Shown: positions 7,473 through 14,278, counted from the stretch's first letter. The stretch: 27,863 bases of DNA from Oscillospiraceae bacterium (GCA_031289065.1 JAITQI010000069.1:1-27863), one strand, 5' to 3'. Notes: generated from the sequence alone by a model not told the origin. Translations and numbers: made by a program.

Positions 7473-7707
7473 CTCGAGAACGGAAAGGGTTACATAACAT
7501 CTAAGGGTGGCGGCTTTGTTTCTCACCAGCCCGTACCTTTTGGCGCAATGTTGATCCCCATCGAAAAGGCAAGGGGCGGTCAAATGCCGTTTTTTCCGGG
7601 CCGCGAAAGGCGGCGGCGTCTTTTTGGCAAGCGTTTTCCCTTTACACGTATGCCGTTCCGTCAACGCGCCGACGTCCGTTTCCTTACAGCCACAATGGGA
7701 ATCGTCA

Positions 7708-8181
7708 TCACAGGGAGATCTGCATGGGCCGCCGGATGACCTCCACCACGCCGTTGGCCACCGAGGCGATGAGCGTGCGGCTGACCTGGCCGCCGGTGTC
7801 CACGGCGGAGTAGCGCAACCCCATTTGCCGCAAAACGCCCTTGACCACTTCCAAATTTTTCTCCCCGATACGGAAGCAATCCTGCTCGCTGCGCGGGTCG
7901 ATACCCCCGTAAAGGGAGACCAAAATTTCCCGCCGACTCACACCCAGCTTTTTGATCATCTCGCTGAGCAGGAAGCCGGGCGCCACGTCGGCAAACCGGC
8001 TGGGCAGGTCCTTCGCGCCGCCGTTGCGGGCGTCGGGCAGCTGGATATGCGCCATGCCCATGCAGCGGCGGCCCATGCTGTAATAGACCAGCCCGACGCA
8101 GGTGGACAGGGCGAACGTTTTGATGACATCCTCCGGGCTGCCCGAAACGGCATACCCACCGATTCCTACAATATGCTCCAT
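7708..8181 (-). CDS. cheD: Chemoreceptor glutamine deamidase CheD
   Basis: CheD deamidates specific glutamines of methyl-accepting chemotaxis proteins and, in Bacillus-type systems, partners the phosphatase CheC. The 157-residue product has the catalytic cysteine C28 in FALSTCVGLVYY, histidine H45 in GMAHIQLPDA and threonine T22 before the cysteine. These match the Cys-His-Thr triad known from Thermotoga CheD. SRREILVSLYGGID and IGEKNLEVVKGVL are also family-typical. No clear ribosome binding site precedes the ATG at 8181, and a 140-base gap separates it from cheB, so expression may depend on coupling or on a start I cannot recognise. No CheC is present in the window. Confidence 0.92.
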   Translation of the reverse strand: MEHIVGIGGYAVSGSPEDVIKTFALSTCVGLVYYSMGRRCMGMAHIQLPDARNGGAKDLPSRFADVAPGFLLSEMIKKLGVSRREILVSLYGGIDPRSEQDCFRIGEKNLEVVKGVLRQMGLRYSAVDTGGQVSRTLIASVANGVVEVIRRPMQISL

Positions 8182-8197
8182 AACTTACAAAAGGCGA

Positions 8198-8318
8198 AAA
8201 ACGGAGGAGCGCGAGCCGCGGAAGGAGACCGGTGGGAGAAGGCCGGACGCCGGACGCCGGATTTGTTTTTCTGTCACGGGGGAATCCCCTCCCTTTCTGT
8301 CTCGTTCTTCTGTCCTCC
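8198..8318. repeat. Inverted-repeat region between cheB and cheD
   Basis: On the minus strand the cheB-cheD gap opens with CCGGAGGACAGAAG and closes with CTCCTCCGTTTTT, so CGGAGGA and TCCTCCG can pair over about 110 bases. Inside lie AGGGGATTCCCC and two copies of CGGCGTC. The GGACAGAA word links it to the element at 12336-12387. Confidence 0.45.
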
Positions 8319-8321
8319 GGT

Positions 8322-8951
8322 TTATCGCATGGCGAGGCAATGTTGCAATAAAAGGTTTGGAATCTGATTGAGGGGCGCCTGCCTGACCACGCCGCCCCGC
8401 TCGTAGGCCTCCCGGGGCATCCCGTAGACGACGCAGGTGGCCTCGTCCTGGCCGATGGTGTAGGCGCCGTTGCGGCGCATGGCGCAAAGGCCCCTGGCCC
8501 CGTCGTCCCCCATGCCGGTGAGAATCACGCCGAGGGCCCTGGGCCCGGCGTATTCGGCCACGGAGAAAAACAGTTCGTCCACCGCCGGGCAGTGCCCGTT
8601 GACCTTGGCCCCCTTCGCGCAGGTCACCTGATAGCCGTCCGACCGCCTGACGAGCCTCATATGGGCGTCGCCGGGAGCGATGAGCACCTGCCCGGGCCGC
8701 ACGGGGTCGCCGTCTCGGGCCTCTTTGACGGACAGGGCGCACTCCTTGTCCAGGTTTTCGGCGTACATGCGGGTAAAGGTGGGGGGCATATGCTGCACAA
8801 TCAGCAGGGCGGGAAAATTGTCGGGCAGAGCGCGTAAAATCCGGGCGGTGGATTGGGTGCCGCCGGTGGACGCGCCCAAGGCCACCACGAGGCCCTCAGG
8901 CCCCGGGGCGGCGAAATTCAACCCCTTGCGCATGTCTTGCACCGGTCTCAT
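8322..8951 (-). CDS. cheB: Chemotaxis methylesterase CheB, catalytic domain only
   Basis: CheB demethylates (and often deamidates) chemoreceptor glutamates. The 209-residue product is only the C-terminal methylesterase domain. The catalytic triad is S28 in ALGASTGGT, H54 in IVQHMPPTFT and D150 in LTGMGDDGARG, with spacing identical to Escherichia coli CheB S164/H190/D286. The N-terminal receiver domain (about 120 residues plus linker) is absent, and there is no room for it because the ATG overlaps the cheR stop (ATGA). Without a receiver the enzyme would not be switched by CheA phosphorylation; it may be constitutive or controlled in trans. Confidence 0.92.
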   Translation of the reverse strand: MRPVQDMRKGLNFAAPGPEGLVVALGASTGGTQSTARILRALPDNFPALLIVQHMPPTFTRMYAENLDKECALSVKEARDGDPVRPGQVLIAPGDAHMRLVRRSDGYQVTCAKGAKVNGHCPAVDELFFSVAEYAGPRALGVILTGMGDDGARGLCAMRRNGAYTIGQDEATCVVYGMPREAYERGGVVRQAPLNQIPNLLLQHCLAMR

Positions 8952-9760
8952 GTTCCTTTCCTGTAAATAGACGGCTGGACGAAAAGGAAGGGCGTCTCCC
9001 CTTTGGTCAGGGTCTCGGACAGACCGATGATCAAATAGCCGCCCGGGGCCAGGGCGTGGTAAAACCGCATCACCAAATCGTGGCGGGTCTGTTTGTCAAA
9101 ATAGATCATCACGTTGCGGCAAAAGATGATATGGAAGGGTTTTCGGAAGGGGAAGTTTTTTTCCATCAGGTTGAAGGAACCGAAGATGACCTCGTTCTTG
9201 ATGGCCGGGGCCACCCGCCACGCCTCCCCGTCCGGGATGAAATACTTTTTCTTCCACGCCGGCGGGACGTTTTGCAGGCGCTCCTCGGCATAACGGGCCT
9301 CGGCCGCCTGCTTGAGCATGAGGGGGGAAATGTCGGTGGCCAGGATTTTGGCGTCCCAAGAGGCTTTGGTGGGGCCGAAGAATTCGTCGAGCACCATCGC
9401 GGTGGTATAGGGCTCCTCCCCCGAGGAACACCCGGCGCTCCAAAGGCGCAAATCCCTGTCCCGGAGGGAGGCGGCGAAGTGGGGCAAGGCCTGGGCGGTC
9501 AGAAACTTGTAGTGCTGGTCTTCCCGCATGAAATAGGTGTAGTTGGTGGTCAGCTTGGTGACCAGCATACGGGCTTCCGCGCCCGTCGTGTCCGAGATGA
9601 CATAATGGAAATATTCGTCCAGGGAGTCAAAGCCCTTTTGGCTGATGACACCCCACAGCCGCCCCTCCACCAGGGCCAGCTTGTTTTCCAAGTTGATTCC
9701 ATAGCTGTCATGCATGTATGTCACCAGACGCGAAAATTCCTCACGGTTTATTTTTTGCAT
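8948..9760 (-). CDS. cheR: Chemotaxis protein methyltransferase CheR
   Basis: CheR transfers methyl groups from S-adenosylmethionine to receptor glutamates. The product is 270 residues. An N-terminal helical domain (EEFSRLVTYMHDSYGINL) precedes the SAM-binding domain. Landmarks are TKLTTNYTYFMRE at 68-80 (arginine 79 as in the substrate-binding motif), LWSAGCSSGEEPYTTAM at 106-122, and the late motifs FHIIFCRNVMIYFD and LAPGGYLIIGLSETL. The ATG at 9760 has GGAGG 7 bases upstream, so the longer open frame to 9844 is not used. Its stop overlaps the cheB start by four bases. Confidence 0.97.
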   Translation of the reverse strand: MQKINREEFSRLVTYMHDSYGINLENKLALVEGRLWGVISQKGFDSLDEYFHYVISDTTGAEARMLVTKLTTNYTYFMREDQHYKFLTAQALPHFAASLRDRDLRLWSAGCSSGEEPYTTAMVLDEFFGPTKASWDAKILATDISPLMLKQAAEARYAEERLQNVPPAWKKKYFIPDGEAWRVAPAIKNEVIFGSFNLMEKNFPFRKPFHIIFCRNVMIYFDKQTRHDLVMRFYHALAPGGYLIIGLSETLTKGETPFLFVQPSIYRKGT

Positions 9761-9840
9761 GGGTGATCCTCCAACAAGAATGACAGCGGATTTTGGTAAA
9801 ACAGAAAAAGGACGCGGGCCATAGGATAGCCCTTCATCCT

Positions 9841-9868
9841 TCATCGTTGCGGGACGTCTGAAACTTTA
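9841..9868 (-). promoter_or_regulatory. Possible sigma-28 promoter of cheRBD
   Basis: The minus strand has a perfect TAAAGTTT (9868-9861), a 12-base spacer and AACGATGA (9848-9841) against GCCGATAA. The -35 is exact, the -10 keeps CGAT, and the spacer is one base long. It lies about 80 bases before the cheR ATG. Confidence 0.5.
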
Positions 9869-9895
9869 GGGGGTGCGCGGAAGAACTTGTCGCCC

Positions 9896-9924
9896 TTGAC
9901 AAATTCATCACAATGTGCTATTCT
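9896..9924 (+). promoter_or_regulatory. Sigma-A promoter of the 58-residue membrane peptide
   Basis: TTGACA (9896-9901), 17-base spacer, TATTCT (9919-9924). Perfect -35 and optimal spacing, 56 bases before the ATG at 9980. It is divergent from the possible sigma-28 promoter of cheR. Confidence 0.8.
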
Positions 9925-9979
9925 ATGATTACAAGTGTACAGGGACTGAATGGGGCCACCAACAAAGGAGGCTGGCGCC

Positions 9980-10156
9980 ATGAGTGTCAAAGACATTGTC
10001 CTCATCGTCCTCAGTATCCTTGGTCTTCTCATCGCAAGCCCCGGCATGGTTCGCAACATCCAAGAGCTTAGAAAGAAGCGGCGCAAGAGGCGGAGAGCCA
10101 ACCCATCCGTCCGGAAACCCAAACCCAAGCGCAGGGCAAAACCTTCCCGTTCTTAG
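9980..10156 (+). CDS. Small basic single-pass membrane protein, unknown
   Basis: I do not recognise this 58-residue product. It has a short N-terminal hydrophobic helix (about residues 6-20, IVLIVLSILGLLIAS). A strongly basic tail with RKKRRKRRRA and KPKPKRRAKPS follows; more than a third of the last 35 residues are lysine or arginine. This predicts a single membrane span with a cytoplasmic or nucleic-acid- or ribosome-facing tail. Support for a real gene is a textbook sigma-A promoter and an AAAGGAGG site 8 bases before the ATG. The frame is also open from an ATG at 9950, but that start has no ribosome site. It stands alone between cheR and mtaB. Confidence 0.75.
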   Translation: MSVKDIVLIVLSILGLLIASPGMVRNIQELRKKRRKRRRANPSVRKPKPKRRAKPSRS

Positions 10157-10195
10157 CCTTTGGAGGGCGAGACCGGGCGCCGCCGTAAACGACAT

Positions 10196-10229
10196 AAAAA
10201 AATTAGCTGCCTCTTGTGAAGACAGCTAA
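10196..10229 (-). terminator. Intrinsic terminator of the candidate small RNA
   Basis: On the minus strand TTAGCTG (10229-10223) pairs with CAGCTAA (10209-10203), with an inner CTTC...GAGG-like helix, followed by seven Ts (10202-10196). The stem is also present for plus-strand transcripts but is followed there by As. Confidence 0.8.
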
Positions 10230-10433
10230 AAAATCAGAAGGCGGCAAATCCCGCAAAACCACAAACCGCTATGATGCCCTTCACGACGTTTCTGCACACT
10301 TGCTTGAGGGAGAAGTCTCGTACACTTCTCCTTCTTTTCTTTTGTCCAGACGGGCACATATTCTATATCGACATATCCAGCGCACAGTTTAGCCGAGTCG
10401 AGAAACCCCGTTTCCTCCGCACCGCTTGCCGTC
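10196..10433 (-). ncRNA. Candidate structured small RNA, about 240 nt
   Basis: A sigma-A promoter (10440-10468) and an intrinsic terminator (10196-10229) bracket a unit of about 238 bases that lacks a plausible start codon with a ribosome site. The RNA can fold as a rod. CGGCAAG near the 5' end pairs with UUUGCCG just before the terminator. GUGCCC pairs with GGGCAU, then UCUG with CAGA, and the tip is a strong hairpin, GGAGAAGU with ACUUCUCC around a 7-base loop. The body of about 200 nt with a long-range closing stem is reminiscent of 6S RNA, but I cannot confirm the family by eye. It could equally be another housekeeping or regulatory RNA. Confidence 0.55.
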
Positions 10434-10439
10434 ATCGGC

Positions 10440-10468
10440 ATTGTATCACGCCCGGTCCGTGCCGTCAA
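10440..10468 (-). promoter_or_regulatory. Sigma-A promoter of the candidate small RNA
   Basis: TTGACG (10468-10463), 17-base spacer, TACAAT (10445-10440) on the minus strand: 5 of 6 matches in each box with optimal spacing. Transcription would start near 10433. Confidence 0.75.
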
Positions 10469-10533
10469 TCCCTTGCGGGGAAAAAGTTTGAGGAAATCCG
10501 CAACCTAATTTTGCGCGGGGATCATCCCCCCGG

Positions 10534-11838
10534 TTACGCTTCCAAGCGGCCCAGGAGACCGTCTTTGGTCACCCCGGTGACGACCACTGGGCGGATTTGC
10601 CCCCGCAGGGTTTGGCCGTCGGCGCGGGGGCAGGTGACCGGGCGGTAATTTTGCCCGTGACCCCGGGGGCCGCCGGGGGTTTGTTCCTCGAAGAGGACGT
10701 CCAGCGTTTGGCCGACGAGGGCGCGGTCGTAGGCGCGGGTCATTTCGTCGGCCAGGGCCCGGGCCCTGGCGGCGCGGGCCTGTTTGACGGCGCGGGGCAC
10801 CTGATCCGGAAAGTCGGCCGCCGGTGTCCCCAAACGCTTGGAATAGGGGAAAATGTGCATATCTGTAAAGCGGCATTCCTTTACGAACGACAACGTGTTT
10901 TCAAAGTCCTCCTCCCGCTCGCCGGGGAAGCCCAGGATGAGGTCGGCGGCCAGGGCGCAGTCCGGGAAGGCGGCGCGGAGCAGGGCCAGGGATCGGGCGT
11001 ACAGCGCCGTGTCGTATCGGCGGCCCATGCGCCGGAGGGTGTCGTCGCAGCCACTTTGGAGGGCGACGTGAAAAGGCGGGCAGAGGTTGGGCAGGACGGA
11101 CAGCCGTGCGACGAAGTCCTCAGTCACGGCGCGGGGTTCCAGGGAGCCCAGGCGGACACGGGTGTCCGGGGCGGCCCGGCAGACCGTTTCGGCGAGGGCC
11201 GCCAGGTCGGGCGCGTCGGGCAAATCCCGTCCGTAGGCGGAAATTTCGATGCCGGTGATCACAATTTCCCGGTACCCCTCCCCGGCCAGACGGGCGGCCT
11301 CGGCCCGGGCGGCGTCCAGGGGCAGGGAACGGGCCGGGCCTCGGGCCACAGGGATGACGCAGTATGTACAGCGGTTGTCGCAACCGTCCTGGACTTTGAG
11401 CAGCGCCCGGGCCCGCCCGGCCACACTGCCGGCGGGGAGGGGCTCAAAGGCGGCGCGGTCGAGGGCCCGGGTCGCCACAAGGGGGGACTCGGCCGCCCGG
11501 TGGCCGCGCAGCTCTTCCAGGCGGGTCAGCATCGCCTCCCGGTCGGTGACGCCGCACACCAAATCGGCCCCCAGCGCCGCCAAGGCCGCCGGGCTGGTCT
11601 GCCCCAGGCAGCCGCACACCGCCACCAGCGCACCCGGCCACGCCCGGCGCACCCCCCGGATGGCCTGGCGGGACTTTTTGTCGCTCACGGCGGTCACCGT
11701 GCAGGTGTTGACCACATAGGCGTCGGCCTCCGCCGTCCAGGCGACCAACTCATGCCCACGGCCCTCGGCCAGCCGCTCCAGCGCCCCGGTTTCCGCCTGG
11801 TTGACCTTGCAGCCCAACGTATAAAAAGCGATGCGCAT
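10534..11838 (-). CDS. mtaB: tRNA threonylcarbamoyladenosine methylthiotransferase MtaB
   Basis: MtaB is a radical-SAM enzyme that converts t6A to ms2t6A at position 37 of ANN-decoding tRNAs. The 434-residue product has the N-terminal UPF0004 domain with cluster cysteines C10 (TLGCKVNQAE), C46 (NTCTVTAVSDKKSRQ) and C77 (CGCLGQ). The radical-SAM cluster is C153/C157/C160 (QDGCDNRCTYCVIP), and a C-terminal TRAM domain starts near residue 370. The KVNQ and CTVT motifs favour MtaB over MiaB or RimO. The ATG at 11838 has AAAGGAG 9 bases upstream. It appears to be monocistronic. Confidence 0.95.
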   Translation of the reverse strand: MRIAFYTLGCKVNQAETGALERLAEGRGHELVAWTAEADAYVVNTCTVTAVSDKKSRQAIRGVRRAWPGALVAVCGCLGQTSPAALAALGADLVCGVTDREAMLTRLEELRGHRAAESPLVATRALDRAAFEPLPAGSVAGRARALLKVQDGCDNRCTYCVIPVARGPARSLPLDAARAEAARLAGEGYREIVITGIEISAYGRDLPDAPDLAALAETVCRAAPDTRVRLGSLEPRAVTEDFVARLSVLPNLCPPFHVALQSGCDDTLRRMGRRYDTALYARSLALLRAAFPDCALAADLILGFPGEREEDFENTLSFVKECRFTDMHIFPYSKRLGTPAADFPDQVPRAVKQARAARARALADEMTRAYDRALVGQTLDVLFEEQTPGGPRGHGQNYRPVTCPRADGQTLRGQIRPVVVTGVTKDGLLGRLEA

Positions 11839-12020
11839 GGCGGCGGCTCCTTTCGTGAAGGGTGGGGGCGGTGTTTTTTAGGGGTATGCGGGAGAGAAAG
11901 GCCCCTTATCCCCGGGGAAAACTATACGTTTTATAAAAATGCATTTAATCGGAAACGCGTACCCCGCAGTTGTTTCGGTCGTCTTCTCCCGGTCACCTCC
12001 GGTCGGCGACAAATATCCCC
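11839..12020. other. Divergent region upstream of mtaB
   Basis: The AT-rich stretch 11920-11955 is the likely mtaB promoter area; several TATAAA/TATAGT-like hexamers occur on the minus strand but none has a matching -35. A GGGGATAAGGGG-type dyad lies at about 11902-11918. Nothing else is recognised. Confidence 0.4.
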
Positions 12021-12049
12021 TTGCCTTTTGGGCCGCTTGTGGGTATAAT
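12021..12049 (+). promoter_or_regulatory. Sigma-A promoter of the HPr-like gene
   Basis: TTGCCT (12021-12026), 17-base spacer, perfect TATAAT (12044-12049). Start expected near 12056, about 32 bases before the GTG codon. Confidence 0.8.
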
Positions 12050-12087
12050 AGGGGACAAGGTTCTTTCGAGAGGAGAAATTATTTACC

Positions 12088-12327
12088 GTGAAAATTTTTC
12101 ATGTACAGCTGACCTCCATCAGCGACGTCAAGCAGTTCGTCAACGCCGCCTGCGATCAGCCCTTTGACATCGACATCATGGCCGGGCGATATATCATCGA
12201 CGCCAAGAGCATCATGGGCATTTTCAGCCTGGACCTGGGCAAGCCCATCCGGGTGGAAATCCACGGCACCGACGAGGATGCCGCCGACTTCTATGAGAAG
12301 GTCAAAGACTTCGCCACGGAACTGTAG
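12088..12327 (+). CDS. HPr-like protein lacking the active-site histidine
   Basis: This 79-residue protein has the HPr fold signature around AKSIMGIFSLDLG, the region of the regulatory serine of HPr (S41 here, equivalent to S46). Aligned to Bacillus HPr without gaps in this half, the phosphorylatable histidine 15 (GIHARPA) corresponds to S10 in LTSISDV, so PTS phosphotransfer from enzyme I is not expected. Retaining the KSIMG serine motif fits a Crh-like, purely regulatory role through HPr kinase and CcpA; that is inference. It starts at GTG with AGGAG 12 bases upstream and has its own promoter. It converges with ftsH across a palindromic element. Confidence 0.85.
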   Translation: MKIFHVQLTSISDVKQFVNAACDQPFDIDIMAGRYIIDAKSIMGIFSLDLGKPIRVEIHGTDEDAADFYEKVKDFATEL

Positions 12328-12335
12328 GCAATGGA

Positions 12336-12387
12336 CAGAGGACAGAAGGCAGGGGGTTCTTTTGAGCCGCCCCGTTTCTGTCCTCTG
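12336..12387. repeat. Palindromic element between the HPr-like gene and ftsH
   Basis: Perfect 12-base arms CAGAGGACAGAA (12336-12347) and TTCTGTCCTCTG (12376-12387), with further pairing of G-rich and C-rich inner segments. It lies between two convergent genes and may serve as a bidirectional terminator, though T-runs are short. It belongs to the GTCAGAGGACAGA group. Confidence 0.75.
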
Positions 12388-12410
12388 ATTTCCGACCGGC
12401 ACCCTTGCCG

Positions 12411-14225
12411 TCAGCTGCACTCCTGGACGCAGGCCTCGAAGGCGGGGCCGTCCATGGTCTCGTGCTCCAACAGGTAGTTGGCCACCTTGTGCAACAGGTC
12501 CATGCTGCCCCGGAGAATCTCCTCGCAACGCCGGTAGGCCGCGTCGATGAAGGCGCTGATCTCCTGGTCGATCCGGGAGGCCATTTGCTCGGAATAGTTG
12601 CGCACGTGCCCCAGATCGCGGCCCAGGAAGACCTCCTCGTTTTCCGAGGCGAAACTGACGGGCCCCAGGGCTTCACTCATGCCGTATTTGACCACCATGC
12701 TGCGGGCCAGCTTGGTGGCTTTTTCAATGTCATTGGACGCGCCGGTGGAAATGTCCCCGATGACCAGCTGTTCGGCCACCCGGCCGCCCATGAAGGACAC
12801 CAGGTCTTCGCTCATCTCGCTCTTGGAGGCGTAGGATCTGTCCTCCTGGGGCAGGGAGATGGTCATGCCTCCCGCCCGGCCCCGGGGGATGATGGTGAGG
12901 TGATGAATGGGGTCCCGGGTCTTCAGGTGGCGGGAGACCACCGCGTGGCCGGCCTCGTGGTAGGCGGTCAGGCGGCGTTCCCGGTCGGAGATGACCTTGG
13001 AGCGCTTCTCCGGCCCGGCCACCACCTTGAGCATGGCCTCCCGCAAATCCTCGTTGTTGATGACCTTGCGGTTCTCCCGGGCGGCGCGGAGGGCGGCCTC
13101 GTTGAGCAGATTTTCCAAGTCGGCCCCGGTGAACCCGGCGGTGGTTTTGGCCAGGTCGGAGAGGGCGACGGACTGATCGAAGGGTTTGCCCTTGGCGTGA
13201 ACCCGCAGAATGGCCTCCCGGCCCTTGACGTCGGGCATCCCCACAAACACCTGGCGGTCAAACCGGCCGGGGCGCAGCAGGGCGGGGTCGAGGATGTCGG
13301 GGCGGTTGGTGGCGGCGATGATGATGACCCCCTCGTTGTTGCCAAAGCCGTCCATTTCAACCAGGAGCTGGTTGAGGGTCTGTTCCCGCTCGTCGTGGCC
13401 GCCGCCGGTGCCCGCGCCGCGGTGACGGCCCACCGCGTCGATTTCGTCGATGAAAACGATGGTGGGGGCGCTCTTTTTGGCCTGCTCAAACAGGTCCCGC
13501 ACGCGGGACGCGCCTACGCCCACATACAGCTCCACAAAGTCCGAGCCGGAGATGGACAGAAACTGCACCCCGGCCTCCCCGGCCACCGCTCGGGCGATGA
13601 GCGTCTTGCCGGTGCCCGGCGGGCCGACCAGCAGCACCCCCTTGGGGATGCGGGCGCCGATCTCGATAAAGCGCTTGGGATGGCGCAGGAACTCCACGAT
13701 TTCCTGGAGCTCTTCCTTTTCCTCGTCCGCCCCGGCCACGTCGCCGAAGGTGACGCGGCGGCGCTCGTCGCTGCCCAGACGGGTGCGGGCGCGGCCGAAT
13801 TTCATGGTCTTGTTCTCCCCGCCGCCCCGGTTGAACATGAAATACCACAGCACCAGCAGCACGCAGATGACCATGACGTAGGGCAGCACCAACAGCCAGC
13901 CGGGGGCGACGCCGCCCTGCCCGAAGTTGTACTTCTCGATGACACCTTTTTTGTACTGTTCCCGCACCAGGTCGTTGACGTCCTGACGGAAATAGTCCAC
14001 ATCGTACAGTTCGGAGACATACCGCTGCCCGTCCTGGGTGATGATTTCCATTTTGGTGCCCGTGGTGTAAAACTCCCTGACGTCGCCCTTCTGAAAGGTC
14101 TCCAGCAGATCGGAATAGGAGAGTTTCTCCGGCTGGGAGAGCATCATGACAAGCCAGACGCTGCCCAAAACCAGGATGACCACGACGGCGTAAAACCCAA
14201 GATCTTTCAGCCCGCTTTTCTTCAA
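12411..14225 (-). CDS. ftsH: ATP-dependent zinc metalloprotease FtsH
   Basis: FtsH is the membrane-anchored AAA+ protease that removes misassembled membrane proteins and unstable regulators. The product is 604 residues. Two membrane helices (about 8-29 and 108-131) flank an extracytoplasmic domain. The Walker A motif is GPPGTGKT at 201-208, Walker B is IVFIDEID at 256-263, and the second region of homology includes ATNRPDILDPALLRPGRFDR. The zinc site HEAGH is at 423-427, with the third ligand in SNDIEKAT. No ATG fits the N-terminus; TTG at 14225 is preferred, with AAAGG about 12 bases upstream and another TTG at 14237 as an alternative. It follows hpt by 53 bases, the conserved Firmicutes order. 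Confidence 0.95.
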   Translation of the reverse strand: MKKSGLKDLGFYAVVVILVLGSVWLVMMLSQPEKLSYSDLLETFQKGDVREFYTTGTKMEIITQDGQRYVSELYDVDYFRQDVNDLVREQYKKGVIEKYNFGQGGVAPGWLLVLPYVMVICVLLVLWYFMFNRGGGENKTMKFGRARTRLGSDERRRVTFGDVAGADEEKEELQEIVEFLRHPKRFIEIGARIPKGVLLVGPPGTGKTLIARAVAGEAGVQFLSISGSDFVELYVGVGASRVRDLFEQAKKSAPTIVFIDEIDAVGRHRGAGTGGGHDEREQTLNQLLVEMDGFGNNEGVIIIAATNRPDILDPALLRPGRFDRQVFVGMPDVKGREAILRVHAKGKPFDQSVALSDLAKTTAGFTGADLENLLNEAALRAARENRKVINNEDLREAMLKVVAGPEKRSKVISDRERRLTAYHEAGHAVVSRHLKTRDPIHHLTIIPRGRAGGMTISLPQEDRSYASKSEMSEDLVSFMGGRVAEQLVIGDISTGASNDIEKATKLARSMVVKYGMSEALGPVSFASENEEVFLGRDLGHVRNYSEQMASRIDQEISAFIDAAYRRCEEILRGSMDLLHKVANYLLEHETMDGPAFEACVQECS

Positions 14226-14249
14226 AACAGGACACAACCTTTCCAAAAG

Positions 14250-14270
14250 AAGACAGAGGTCAGAGGACAG
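14250..14270. repeat. Half copy of the GTCAGAGGACAGA element between hpt and ftsH
   Basis: GACAGAGGTCAGAGGACAGA reiterates the CAGAGG word three times without a complementary right arm. It lies in the 53-base hpt-ftsH gap, just upstream of the ftsH ribosome site. Confidence 0.55.
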
Positions 14271-14278
14271 ACGGGGGC

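Larger units (their letters stand above)
7198..7707. other. 510-base gap between cheD and the flagellar operon
   Basis: No convincing gene. From the cheD side the minus strand shows an AACAT...ATGTT pair with outer GGG...CCC (about 7490-7560) that encloses smaller hairpins. Next comes a perfect 9-base stem at 7452-7472, the sigma-28 promoter at 7293-7319, a hairpin at 7258-7280 and the 13-base duplication. I compared it with c-di-GMP riboswitch consensus and did not find the required conserved blocks. A 74-codon frame on the minus strand (7440-7664) has no start signal or recognisable sequence. Confidence 0.6.
10157..10533. other. Gap between the small membrane gene and mtaB
   Basis: No protein gene is supported. 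The region holds the candidate structured RNA described at 10196-10433 with its promoter and terminator on the minus strand. The remainder next to mtaB (10470-10533) has a small CGGGG...CCCCG hairpin without a T-run. Confidence 0.6.

Noticed and set aside
7440..7664. 74-codon minus-strand frame between cheD and the transglycosylase gene
   Set aside because: Only a TTG start without a ribosome site, no recognisable sequence, and it runs through strong inverted repeats.
7300..7700. c-di-GMP class I riboswitch before the flagellar operon
   Set aside because: I looked for the GGGCAAACC, ACGCAAAGCC and GGGUUACC-type conserved blocks on the minus strand; only weak fragments occur, in the wrong context.
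8322..8951. CheB truncation by frameshift
   Set aside because: The upstream sequence in all frames is cheR, and the start overlaps its stop cleanly, so the gene is complete as a single-domain form.
10226..10439. 71-codon frame on the minus strand within the small RNA region
   Set aside because: Its first ATG lies in the -10 box of the only good promoter and no start with a ribosome site follows; a structured RNA explains the promoter-terminator pair better.
12336..12387. Palindromic repeats as a CRISPR array
   Set aside because: The copies are dispersed, imperfect and hairpin-forming, with no regular spacers and no cas genes.
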